Part shown: positions 8,213-15,898 of the stretch, piece by piece
Position numbering within the stretch: position 1 is the first letter of the stretch
How the letters are laid out: each line of letters opens with the position of its first letter
Source: UMGS1279 sp045630265
Lineage (GTDB): Bacteria; Bacillota; Clostridia; Oscillospirales; Acutalibacteraceae
Reading direction: 5' to 3'
Assembly: GCA_045630265.1 (NCBI GenBank)
Contig: JAZQSV010000057.1
Coordinates: forward strand, 1 to 39,781
Length of the DNA stretch: 39,781 nucleotides
Position numbers and translations under genes: made by a program
The notes under the pieces: model-generated
Database searches by the model: none
What the model saw: only the letters and a program-made list of their open reading frames with translations
What the model was told of the DNA's origin: nothing

Positions 8213-9454
8213 TTAGTCAAGAACGTGCAAAACCGAAAGCTCGGTTATATTTTGAATGCCCGCAACCTTTTTCTCAAATTCACCAAAGGGCTCAGCCTTA
8301 GTAATGAATGCAATTTCGTTTTGAGCACCTTCGCGGCTAAGATAGGCTACATCACCGAAAAGGTTTTCTATCTCGCTCTTTGCGGCAGACTCATCTAAAA
8401 TGTTACCGCGCAAATAGTATTTAGATTTAACAAACTCCGCGGGAATAACGTAATCCTCACTACCCTCATCCCAGGAAAGGTATTTTCTGCTGTATAGGTG
8501 TTTTGCACAGTCCATAACGTCGGCCACTACTGCGCTTGCGGTAGGCAGCTTACCTGCGCCGCGACCGTAGAACATAACGTCGCCAACCGCATCACCGCGC
8601 ACCATAATTGCATTGAAAACGTCATCAACGCTTGAAAGTTGATTATCCTTAGAAATAAGCGCAGGATAAACCTCAGCGGAAATTTTACCGTCATCCATAA
8701 GCTTTGTATGGCCTACAAGCTTAATTACACAATCGGCCGAGGTGGCATACTCAACGTCCAAAAGTGAAACCTTTCTGATACCTTCGGTTTTAACCTGGTT
8801 TGGATAAACGTGTTTACCAAATGCCAAAGATGCCAAAATACAAATCTTACGGCAGGTATCGTGTCCGTCTACGTCGGCAGACGGTTCTTTTTCAGCATAG
8901 CCAAGTTGTTGAGCAAGCTTTAAAGCATCGTCAAATGACATATTTTCGTTTATCATTTTAGTAAGTATAAAATTGGTAGTTCCGTTTAAAATACCAAAAA
9001 CTTCATACAAATCGTTAGCGCTAAGGCACTGTGCCATAGGCCTAAGCACCGGAATACCGCCACCAACGCTTGCCTCGAAAAGGAAGTTAACGTTGTTTTC
9101 CTCAGCAATTTTAAGTAGCTCTGCTCCCTTTGCGGCAACAAGTTCTTTATTAGAGGTTGCAACGCTTTTTCCCTTAAGTAAACAGGACTTTACAAAATCG
9201 TAAGCGGGATGAACTCCGCCCATAACCTCTACTACAATATCAACACTATCATCGTTTAAAATATCATCAAAATTCTTAGTAAATAAATTACTATATGGTA
9301 GGTTTGAAAATTCCCTTAAATCTAAAATACGTTTAAGGCAAATGTCCTTTTTTATTTTGGCCGAGATGCTTTCTTTATGGTTTAAAATAACCTCAACAAC
9401 ACCTGAACCAACAACGCCGTGCCCCATAACAGCAACGCTTACTGTTTCTGCCAT
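8213..9454 (-). CDS. hom: Homoserine dehydrogenase with C-terminal ACT domain
   Basis: Homoserine dehydrogenase reduces aspartate semialdehyde to homoserine, leading to threonine and methionine. The N-terminal nucleotide-binding motif GHGVVGSGVV is followed by the dimerisation and catalytic region (GILNGTTNFILTKM, and GYAEKEPSADVDGHDTCRK with its family aspartate). The final 70 residues (YYLRGNILDES onward) resemble an ACT regulatory domain. The start was set at the ATG at 9454, 9 bases after a perfect AGGAGG. Upstream in-frame codons would overlap the ACT gene and are unlikely. The protein has 413 residues, normal for the family. Confidence 0.96.
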   Translation of the reverse strand: MAETVSVAVMGHGVVGSGVVEVILNHKESISAKIKKDICLKRILDLREFSNLPYSNLFTKNFDDILNDDSVDIVVEVMGGVHPAYDFVKSCLLKGKSVATSNKELVAAKGAELLKIAEENNVNFLFEASVGGGIPVLRPMAQCLSANDLYEVFGILNGTTNFILTKMINENMSFDDALKLAQQLGYAEKEPSADVDGHDTCRKICILASLAFGKHVYPNQVKTEGIRKVSLLDVEYATSADCVIKLVGHTKLMDDGKISAEVYPALISKDNQLSSVDDVFNAIMVRGDAVGDVMFYGRGAGKLPTASAVVADVMDCAKHLYSRKYLSWDEGSEDYVIPAEFVKSKYYLRGNILDESAAKSEIENLFGDVAYLSREGAQNEIAFITKAEPFGEFEKKVAGIQNITELSVLHVLD

Positions 9455-9467
9455 AAAATAAGTCCTC

Positions 9468-9908
9468 CTAAATTTCACCCAAAACCTGACGGACCGAAAC
9501 AACGCCCTCAATTTCAGATAATCCTTTTAAAATTTTATCCACGTTGCTTTTAGGGTCGGCACGGTAAGAAACCGTAACCGAAGCAACACCGCCCGAGGGC
9601 ATACCCTGATTTATTGTTAAAATATTTGCGCCCATTTTTCTAAGCAGCAAAATAAATTCCGAAAGCATACCCGCCTTATCTTCCAAGACGGCGGCAAGGT
9701 TTACCACCCCGCCGAGATTTTGCTCGTTAAAACTAAAAACCGAGTCCTTATACTTGTAAAAAGCACTTCTTGAAATGCCGCACATTCGCGCCGCCTCGCT
9801 AGCGCTTTTCGCTTTTTTTGAAGAAAGCAAGTATTTTGCCTTTACTACTTTACTAAAAACCTCAGGCAAAGCGTCGGTCTTAACCAGCAAGAGATTTGAA
9901 TCCTCCAA
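9468..9908 (-). CDS. pheB: HTH-like/ACT domain protein, UPF0735 (PheB) family
   Basis: This small protein of 146 residues has an N-terminal half that resembles a helix-turn-helix (SASEAARMCGISRSAFYKYKD, split here as SASEAARMCG and ISRSAFYKYKD) and a C-terminal ACT domain (about 72-143, beginning VVNLAAVLEDKAGMLSEF) that in other proteins binds amino acids. It matches the UPF0735/PheB family in size and layout. The start was placed at TTG 9908, behind AGGTGG; GTG at 9917 is an alternative. A start at 9986 would lie upstream of the promoter and is rejected. As first gene of the hom-lysC operon it is a plausible amino-acid-responsive regulator, although the family's biochemical role is not established. 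Confidence 0.85.
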   Translation of the reverse strand: MEDSNLLLVKTDALPEVFSKVVKAKYLLSSKKAKSASEAARMCGISRSAFYKYKDSVFSFNEQNLGGVVNLAAVLEDKAGMLSEFILLLRKMGANILTINQGMPSGGVASVTVSYRADPKSNVDKILKGLSEIEGVVSVRQVLGEI

Positions 9909-9941
9909 ATTGTCCACCTGCCAAGCACAACTGTATTTTTG

Positions 9942-9957
9942 TATATTTATAAATATA
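9942..9957. promoter_or_regulatory. 16-base perfect palindrome over the -10 of the pheB-hom-lysC promoter
   Basis: The sequence TATATTTATAAATATA reads identically on both strands and covers the -10 element (9952-9957) and the expected transcription start. It could be an operator for the HTH/ACT protein that follows, but it is made only of A and T, so chance is a real alternative. Confidence 0.35.
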
Positions 9958-9980
9958 ACACACTTTAAAGTCGATTGCAA
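9952..9980 (-). promoter_or_regulatory. Sigma-A promoter of the pheB-hom-lysC operon
   Basis: On the minus strand TTGCAA (9975-9980) is separated by 17 bases from TATATT (9952-9957). It lies 43 bases before the TTG start of the ACT gene, leaving a leader too short for a riboswitch or T-box. Confidence 0.7.
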
Positions 9981-10054
9981 TGACAATTTATAAGAATTTT
10001 AAAGGTTTTTTATTATATTAATGTGCAAATTTACAAAAAATTCTCAAAAACCAC

Positions 10055-10083
10055 TTGATACGTACAAATTTTTAAGTTATTAT
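10055..10083 (+). promoter_or_regulatory. Sigma-A promoter of the AI-2E/YtvI-type permease gene
   Basis: TTGATA (10055-10060), a 17-base spacer and TATTAT (10078-10083) precede the TTG start by 35 bases. It diverges from the pheB promoter 75 bases away. Confidence 0.65.
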
Positions 10084-10117
10084 ATATTCATAAACCACTT
10101 GAAAGGGGCATATTTCT

Positions 10118-11191
10118 TTGAAAACTGAGGCAAAACGCAAGTTTTTAATAGACACCGCGTTTTTGGTTGTGATTATTGCCATTTTTTATTTTGTCTTTAA
10201 ATTTTTATCGCTTTACCTTTTGCCATTTGTAATAGGAATCTTCGTTTCCTTCATTGTGCAAAAGCCGGTTGGATTTATAAGCAAGAAAACAAAAATTCCA
10301 AAAAACATTACAACGGTTATTTTCGTTGTTATTACCTATCTTTTGATTTTAGGAATAATCGCACTTTTAGTCTTTGGACTTTACAGCTGGGTTAACGGAC
10401 TGCTTAAACTTATTCCCGGTCTTAAAGGGCCTATTATAAGCGCTATTGCTAACGTTAGTGCCTATCTTAGCGACATGCTTAAAAACGTGCCGCAAAGCAT
10501 TATAAACAGTATTAACGGCATTCCCGCCAAAACCATTGACACTATAACCGGTGCACTTACAACATACATTCCAAAAGTTGCACTTACAGTTGCGGAAGCA
10601 ACACCTTCACTTATTGTCAGCACAATTGTAACAATAGTTGCCAGTTGCTACATTGCAAGTGATTACGGCAACGTTGTAACCTTCATGAAAAAGCACTCCC
10701 CCACCAACGTTTGGGAGATAATTGTCGAAATTAAAAATCTCTTTACCAAAACCATATTCAAGCTCCTTCGCGGTTATATTCTTTTAATGCTTATAACCTT
10801 TGTAGAGCTTGTTATTGGTTTAGGTCTTATAGGACAAAGCAACTTTATTACCCTGGCTGCAATTATTTGTATTATAGATATTCTACCTATTTTAGGTACG
10901 GGTGCGGTGGTAATCCCTTGGGCGCTTATAGCGCTTCTCACCGGCAACTACTGGAAGGCCTTTTTCCTATTGCTTTTATACATTGTAATTACGGTAGTCA
11001 GAAACTTCCTTGAGCCAAAAGTAATTGGTGAGCAGGTTGGTCTACATCCGCTTGTAACACTAATTGCTATTTTCTGTGGTTACAAGATTATGGGATTTTT
11101 GGGGATATTCCTCTTCCCCATTACACTTATTATTCTTCACGACCTTTATAAAAGCGGGAAGATTAAGTTTTGGACACCGAAGCAGGATTGA
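10118..11191 (+). CDS. AI-2E family (DUF20/YtvI-type) permease
   Basis: This is a 357-residue integral membrane protein with about eight hydrophobic segments (near 12-50, 60-90, 155-185, 210-245, 250-285 and 300-340). It has the family pattern of two N-terminal helices, a soluble loop with repeated Val/Ile-Pro segments, and a C-terminal bundle containing DILPILGTGAVVIPWAL and the NFLEPKVIGEQVGLHPL signature. AI-2E family members are proposed exporters, and the clostridial and bacillar YtvI branch is sporulation-associated. The neighbouring SipL-like gene fits the YtvI reading, but this is inference. The start is a TTG at 10118 with AAAGGGG about 9 bases before it. It forms a single-gene unit closed by a strong terminator. 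Confidence 0.88.
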   Translation: MKTEAKRKFLIDTAFLVVIIAIFYFVFKFLSLYLLPFVIGIFVSFIVQKPVGFISKKTKIPKNITTVIFVVITYLLILGIIALLVFGLYSWVNGLLKLIPGLKGPIISAIANVSAYLSDMLKNVPQSIINSINGIPAKTIDTITGALTTYIPKVALTVAEATPSLIVSTIVTIVASCYIASDYGNVVTFMKKHSPTNVWEIIVEIKNLFTKTIFKLLRGYILLMLITFVELVIGLGLIGQSNFITLAAIICIIDILPILGTGAVVIPWALIALLTGNYWKAFFLLLLYIVITVVRNFLEPKVIGEQVGLHPLVTLIAIFCGYKIMGFLGIFLFPITLIILHDLYKSGKIKFWTPKQD

Positions 11192-11214
11192 ATTTTCACG
11201 ACTTTAAATATTTT

Positions 11215-11245
11215 AAAATCCGCAGGAGCTTTCCTGCGGATTTTT
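11215..11245 (+). terminator. Rho-independent terminator after the AI-2E family permease
   Basis: A 12-base perfect stem (arms AAATCCGCAGGA and TCCTGCGGATTT, loop GCTT) runs directly into a T tract ending at 11245. It lies 25 bases after the stop. Confidence 0.92.
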
Positions 11246-11275
11246 GTTATATTATTTTGCCCTTCACAATATAAA
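11246..11275 (+). promoter_or_regulatory. Candidate sigma-E-type promoter of the SipL-like gene
   Basis: GTTATATT (11246-11253) resembles the mother-cell sigma-E -35 (GTCATATT, one difference). After 14 bases AATATAAA (11268-11275) matches five of eight bases of the -10 CATACAAT. It lies 38 bases before the gene. No good sigma-A pair was found here. The call is tentative in such AT-rich DNA. Confidence 0.4.
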
Positions 11276-11313
11276 TATACTGTAAAGTTTTAAAACGTGA
11301 AGGAGAGATTTTA

Positions 11314-12837
11314 ATGGATTTAAAAATAAGTAACTTTGACCTAACCACCAAGCAAATAAAACTAAGCCAAACCGCCGAAATACCAATGGATATAGATATT
11401 ACCCTTTCGGAATATAGTGAAAAAATTGACAAGGTATTAAGGTGCAGTTCACTTGTATTTATAACATCAAAGCAGATTTCGGGCTCCACCTTAAACGTAG
11501 AAGGAAATCTTTTGGTGTCCATTATTTACTGCGACGTTGACGGCGACATAAGTGCGTTAGAAAAACAAACACCCTTTAAAAAATCCTTTGAGGGTGCAGA
11601 GTTCCCACAAGGTGCAGAGGCAGATGCAACCGCTACTGCAAACGTAATTTCATGTACTGCACTGACCGACCAAAGACTAACTGTTAAGGCCGGCATTAAA
11701 ATAGATGTTACGGTTACCTCTACAGAAAAGCAGGAAGTGATTTGCGATTTAGACAACATCTTTTTTGAACAGTTAAAAGGAAAAGCAAATACAAGCACAA
11801 CCATTGGCAAAGCCACCAAGCCCTTTATAATTGATGAAGAATTTGCCATAAGTCAGGAAAGAGCCGCTATAAACAAAATTTTAAGGTATAACTACTGTAT
11901 TTCTTTGGTCGAGGCTAAAATTGTAAGCAACAAGATTTTGGTGAAAGGAAATCTTAATTTAAGTATTTTTTACAGAACGAACAACGGTGGCTGTGAAACG
12001 GTTAAAAATACTATTCCTTTTAATCAAATTGTAGATTTAAACGGCATAACCGAGGACTGCCGTTGCGACGTTAATTTTGAAATTTGCAGTATAAATCTTA
12101 CTACAAGAACATCACCAAACGGCGAGTGCAGAACCTTTATGCTTGTAGCAAAGCTTGTGGCCACAGCCGAAGCTATATGTGAAAATGACCTGCCTATAAT
12201 ATATGACCTTTACTCTAAAAAATGTGCAATTAAGGTAACCAAAAAGGAAATTTCTTTTGAGAAGATTATACACCAAAAAGTAGAAAGCTTTATGTGTAAA
12301 AAAAGCATTTCTCTACCTGAGAGTGAAATAGCAGAAGTAATGGCCCTTTGGTGTGAAAGTGGGCGGTGTGTTTCTCATTTTGATGAGCAAACTCTAAAGG
12401 TTTCAGGCGCGGTAAGCGTATGTATTATCTATAAAACTAAGGAAGGCAGCATTTCCTATTTTGAGCGTGTTGTTGATTTTGACCAACATATTCAAATAAA
12501 CGAAAAAGCAAACAGTCCAAAATGCAACTGCAAGGCAGAAATTTTAAACACTACCTTCAATTTAGGCGTGGGTGGAGAAATAGAAGTTTGCACCGAACTT
12601 CAAATTTCATCAACCGTTTACGATACCAAAGCGCTAAAGGTTATTACAGAGGTGGAAGTACTTGAAGAAAATAATAAAAATGCACCCTCTCTTATTGCTT
12701 ATTTCGCCGAAAAGGGTGAAAACGTTTGGGAAATTTCAAAGAAGTTTTTAGCAGACAGAGAGACCCTTTTTTCTATAAACGATATTGACGAAGAGATAAT
12801 TTCCAATCCAAAGGTTATGATAATACCCAGGTTTTAA
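11314..12837 (+). CDS. SPOCS (DUF3794) repeat and LysM protein, SipL-like spore morphogenesis factor
   Basis: This 507-residue soluble protein contains three related beta-rich repeats of the DUF3794/SPOCS type (about 30-150, 175-290 and 320-440). Each has a hydrophobic strand ending in a cysteine- or tyrosine-bearing IIYC/IFYR/IIYK element. It ends in a LysM domain (about 455-507, SLIAYFAEKGENVWEISKKF onward). This architecture is that of clostridial SipL, which recruits SpoIVA to the forespore and supports coat assembly in the mother cell. The start has a clear AAGGAGAG site. There is no signal peptide, consistent with a cytoplasmic mother-cell protein. It is cysteine-rich for such a protein. 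The function is inferred from architecture. Confidence 0.85.
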   Translation: MDLKISNFDLTTKQIKLSQTAEIPMDIDITLSEYSEKIDKVLRCSSLVFITSKQISGSTLNVEGNLLVSIIYCDVDGDISALEKQTPFKKSFEGAEFPQGAEADATATANVISCTALTDQRLTVKAGIKIDVTVTSTEKQEVICDLDNIFFEQLKGKANTSTTIGKATKPFIIDEEFAISQERAAINKILRYNYCISLVEAKIVSNKILVKGNLNLSIFYRTNNGGCETVKNTIPFNQIVDLNGITEDCRCDVNFEICSINLTTRTSPNGECRTFMLVAKLVATAEAICENDLPIIYDLYSKKCAIKVTKKEISFEKIIHQKVESFMCKKSISLPESEIAEVMALWCESGRCVSHFDEQTLKVSGAVSVCIIYKTKEGSISYFERVVDFDQHIQINEKANSPKCNCKAEILNTTFNLGVGGEIEVCTELQISSTVYDTKALKVITEVEVLEENNKNAPSLIAYFAEKGENVWEISKKFLADRETLFSINDIDEEIISNPKVMIIPRF

Positions 12838-12840
12838 AAT

Positions 12841-12874
12841 AAAAAAGATGTGTGGTGGCCCACACATCTTTTTT
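12841..12874. terminator. Bidirectional terminator between the SipL-like gene and gpsA
   Basis: A 15-base perfect stem (arms 12841-12855 and 12860-12874, core GATGTGTGG) with a 4-base loop and A/T tracts at both feet lies between the two convergent stops, so it can serve both strands. Confidence 0.92.
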
Positions 12875-12875
12875 A

Positions 12876-13868
12876 TTATATCCAAAGTTTTTCATATTCA
12901 TTTCTTGCAGGGCGAAGCATTAAATTCTTAACCGAATCTAAAACGGGACTGCCGTTATACAAAACGTTGTAGCACTCCCCTACAATTGGCATTTCTGCAC
13001 CCACCTGCTTTGCAAGCAAATATGCAAATTTGGTGGCATAATAGCCCTCAACGGTACCTACCTCTTTAAGTGCGGTCTGAACGTCAATACCCTTTCCTAC
13101 CATTTCGCCAAAACGGTGGTTACGGCTATGCTGCGAGGTGCAGGTAACAATCAAATCGCCAAGACCTGTGAGTCCTGCAAAGGTGCGTTCCTTTGCGCCC
13201 ATCATAACGCCAAGTCGGGCAATTTCGGTCAGTCCTCTTGTAATAAGAGCCGCCTTTGTATTATCGCCAAGTCCCATACCATCGCAAAATCCGGCTGCGA
13301 CTGCGATAACGTTTTTAAGGGCGCCTCCAAGTTCTACGCCGATAGTATCATCATTTTTGTAAATTCTAAGCTTTTCGCTTGAAAAGGCATCAATTACCTT
13401 TTCAGTTGCCGTGCTATCACTTCCACAAGAAACAAGGGAGGTCGGAATACCTCTTGCCACTTCTTCTGCGTGTGAGGGCCCCGACAAAACAACAACCGCG
13501 TTTTTTACCTCTTCCGAAATAACCTCAGAAAGGCGCTTTAAACTGCCTTCCTCAATGCCCTTTGCAACATTTACAAAAATGCCAATATTTTTAAGTGTTG
13601 ACACCCTTTTAGCAATATCTCTAACTGCTATAGAAGGTACGGCAATTATAACAATATCTGAATCCTCAGCATCTGAAAGGTTTGCAGTAAGACCAATTTC
13701 ACTTGGGATTTTAACTCCTGCCAAAAGTTTTTTGCTTTCTCTGTTTTGCTTTAAATCTGAAATTTCTTCTTCAAAAAGTGACCAAAGCAATACTTCGTGG
13801 CCATTTCTTGCGGCCGCCATAGCAAGAGCAATTCCCCAGCCGCCTGACCCTAAAACAGAAATTTTCAT
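12876..13868 (-). CDS. gpsA: NAD(P)H-dependent glycerol-3-phosphate dehydrogenase
   Basis: GpsA makes sn-glycerol-3-phosphate from dihydroxyacetone phosphate for phospholipid synthesis. The N-terminal GSGGWGIALA dinucleotide motif, the VNVAKGIE and LSGPSHAEEVARG segments and the catalytic lysine region (GGALKNVIAVAAG) are intact, together with the GLTGLGDLIVTC stretch. The start was set at the ATG at 13868, giving 330 residues, because GGGCGG lies 8 bases upstream and MKISVLGSGGWG is the usual beginning; the longer frame overlaps plsY. It follows plsY with one base between, so the two lipid-precursor genes form an operon. Confidence 0.96.
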   Translation of the reverse strand: MKISVLGSGGWGIALAMAAARNGHEVLLWSLFEEEISDLKQNRESKKLLAGVKIPSEIGLTANLSDAEDSDIVIIAVPSIAVRDIAKRVSTLKNIGIFVNVAKGIEEGSLKRLSEVISEEVKNAVVVLSGPSHAEEVARGIPTSLVSCGSDSTATEKVIDAFSSEKLRIYKNDDTIGVELGGALKNVIAVAAGFCDGMGLGDNTKAALITRGLTEIARLGVMMGAKERTFAGLTGLGDLIVTCTSQHSRNHRFGEMVGKGIDVQTALKEVGTVEGYYATKFAYLLAKQVGAEMPIVGECYNVLYNGSPVLDSVKNLMLRPARNEYEKLWI

Positions 13869-13869
13869 A

Positions 13870-14535
13870 CTACTTACCGCCCTTTCCCTTACCAAAAATG
13901 GGCTTTTCTTCTCCTCTAATAAGGCGCTTTATATTATCCTTATGCTTTATAAAAACAATAAAGCACATAAATAAAGTAAGAACAATGGCTACAATGTGGT
14001 TGCCGCTTGTTGGAGGTATAATACAGCTTACCACAAAAACGGTTGTCGTAGCAACAAGAGAACTTATTGAAATAATACGGGTTACAAGCAAAAGTATTAC
14101 GAAAATAATCAGCGCCGCAGTAATTGCCTGCCAATGTGCAACGTAGAAAATGCCCACCGAAACAGCAACCGCCTTGCCACCCTTAAACCCAAAAAATACG
14201 GGAAAGACGTGGCCAAGCATACAAAACAGTCCGCAAAGAAGCGCACCGTATACAGGTAAAAAGATTTGAGAGTTAGGATTTTTCTCCAATAAATACTCGA
14301 AAATAACAAACTTACCTATATAGCAAGCAACAAAGCCCTTCAAAACGTCAAACAAAAAGGTAAGAAGCCCTGGTAAAACACCAAACACACGCATAACGTT
14401 GGTCATACCTGCATTTCCGCTGCCAAAATCCCTTACATCCTTGTGTGCAAAAAGTTTTCCTATAATAACGGCAAAGTTTAAGCTACCTAAAAGATAGGCT
14501 AAAACTACCGCTGCAATTACTAAAAAAATATCCAT
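13870..14535 (-). CDS. plsY: Acyl-phosphate:glycerol-3-phosphate acyltransferase PlsY
   Basis: PlsY transfers the acyl group from acyl-phosphate to glycerol-3-phosphate at the membrane, using the product of the adjacent gpsA. Five hydrophobic segments are visible and all three family motifs are present: GSLNFAVIIGK near the N terminus, DFGSGNAGMTNVMR, and GHVFPVFFGFKGGKAVA. The start was set at the ATG at 14535 with GTGAGG six bases before it; a GTG at 14547 overlaps that site. The product has 221 residues, and the C-terminal basic tail (RGEEKPIFGKGKGGK) is unremarkable. Confidence 0.95.
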   Translation of the reverse strand: MDIFLVIAAVVLAYLLGSLNFAVIIGKLFAHKDVRDFGSGNAGMTNVMRVFGVLPGLLTFLFDVLKGFVACYIGKFVIFEYLLEKNPNSQIFLPVYGALLCGLFCMLGHVFPVFFGFKGGKAVAVSVGIFYVAHWQAITAALIIFVILLLVTRIISISSLVATTTVFVVSCIIPPTSGNHIVAIVLTLFMCFIVFIKHKDNIKRLIRGEEKPIFGKGKGGK

Positions 14536-14558
14536 AATAACCCTCACTGACTAGTAAA

Positions 14559-15890
14559 CTATTCTCCTTTTGTGTCTCCACGTTCACGTATTACAAAGCG
14601 TACGGGTGTACCCTCCAAGCCAAAAACCGAGCGAATTTGGTTTTCCAGGTATCTTTGATAAGAAAAATGGAACAAGTCCTCCCTGTTACAAAAGCAGACA
14701 AATGTCGGCGGCTTCGTGGAGGCCTGAGTCATATAATAAATTTTAAGGCGTTTTCCCTTATCGCTGGGGGGCTGAACCCTTGCTGTAGCATCTGCCAGAA
14801 TATCATTAAGCTTACCTGTAGAAATACGCATTGTATTTTGTCCATGCACGTATTTAATTAGCTCAAAAAGGCGCTCAATTCTCTGCCCTGTTTTAGCCGA
14901 AATGAAAATAATGGGAGCATAATTCATAAAGGAAAAATCCTTCATAAGGCGCTTACGGAAGGTATCCATAGTGGTACCATCCTTTTCAATCAAATCCCAC
15001 TTATTAACGGCTATAATACAGGCCTTACCCTGCTCTAGTGCAATACCTGCAACCTTGGAATCCTGTTCTGTAAATCCCTCAGCGGCATCTATCATAATAA
15101 CACAAACATCAGCACGCTCCACCGCCATTTTAGCCCTTAGAACACTATATTTTTCTATTTTATCGTAAACCTTACTTTGACGTCTAAGGCCTGCGGTATC
15201 AATAAAGTTATACTTAGTGTCACCATGAACGAAATTGGTATCAATTGCGTCCCTTGTGGTGCCCGCAATATTTGAAACAATAAGTCTTTCCTCACCTAAA
15301 ATTTTATTGATAAGCGAGGATTTGCCTGCATTTGGTTTGCCAATTACTGCAACATTTATAATTTCGTCATCCGCAGCTTCAAATTCTTCGGGAGAAATGT
15401 GTTCAAAAACTGCATCCAGCAAATCGCCCGTTCCGTGACCGTGTGCGGCCGAAACGGCAATAGGATCTCCAAGGCCCAAATTATAAAACTCATAAAATTC
15501 GGCGGGAGTATCACCAACGCCATCACACTTATTTACACAAAGAACAATTGGCTTGCCCGAGCGCTGCAAAATGGTTGCCACCTCCATATCAGCGGCTACA
15601 ACACCACTTTTAAGGTCGGTAACAAAGATTATAACGTTTGCCATATCAATAGCAAGCTCAGCTTGATCGCGCATTTTAGAAAGAATAATATCATCGGTCT
15701 TGGGTTCAATACCGCCCGTATCAATAAGGCATATTTCCTTACCCAGCCATTCTGCATCGCCATATATACGGTCCCTTGTAACGCCGGGTGTATCATCAAC
15801 TATTGAAAGACGTTTACCTATTAACTTATTAAACAAGGTGGACTTGCCTACATTAGGCCTTCCAACAACCGCAACTATTGGTTTTGCCAT
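14559..15890 (-). CDS. der: Ribosome biogenesis GTPase Der (EngA)
   Basis: Der has two tandem GTPase domains and a KH-like domain and is required for 50S subunit maturation. G1 motifs are GRPNVGKST (10-18) and GKPNAGKSS (about 184-192). Both DTGG/DTAG switch motifs are present (LIDTGGIEP, FIDTAGLRR), as are both NKCD/NKWD motifs. The C-terminal KH-like part starts near 355. The length of 443 residues is typical. It sits between the DUF512 radical SAM gene and plsY, eight bases after the former, in an order common in Clostridia. Confidence 0.97.
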   Translation of the reverse strand: MAKPIVAVVGRPNVGKSTLFNKLIGKRLSIVDDTPGVTRDRIYGDAEWLGKEICLIDTGGIEPKTDDIILSKMRDQAELAIDMANVIIFVTDLKSGVVAADMEVATILQRSGKPIVLCVNKCDGVGDTPAEFYEFYNLGLGDPIAVSAAHGHGTGDLLDAVFEHISPEEFEAADDEIINVAVIGKPNAGKSSLINKILGEERLIVSNIAGTTRDAIDTNFVHGDTKYNFIDTAGLRRQSKVYDKIEKYSVLRAKMAVERADVCVIMIDAAEGFTEQDSKVAGIALEQGKACIIAVNKWDLIEKDGTTMDTFRKRLMKDFSFMNYAPIIFISAKTGQRIERLFELIKYVHGQNTMRISTGKLNDILADATARVQPPSDKGKRLKIYYMTQASTKPPTFVCFCNREDLFHFSYQRYLENQIRSVFGLEGTPVRFVIRERGDTKGE

Positions 15891-15898
15891 TTAATCAC

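Noticed and set aside
9909..10117. Possible lysine riboswitch or T-box before the hom-lysC operon
   Set aside because: The promoter lies only about 40 bases before the first gene, leaving no room, and no T-box or riboswitch core was found.
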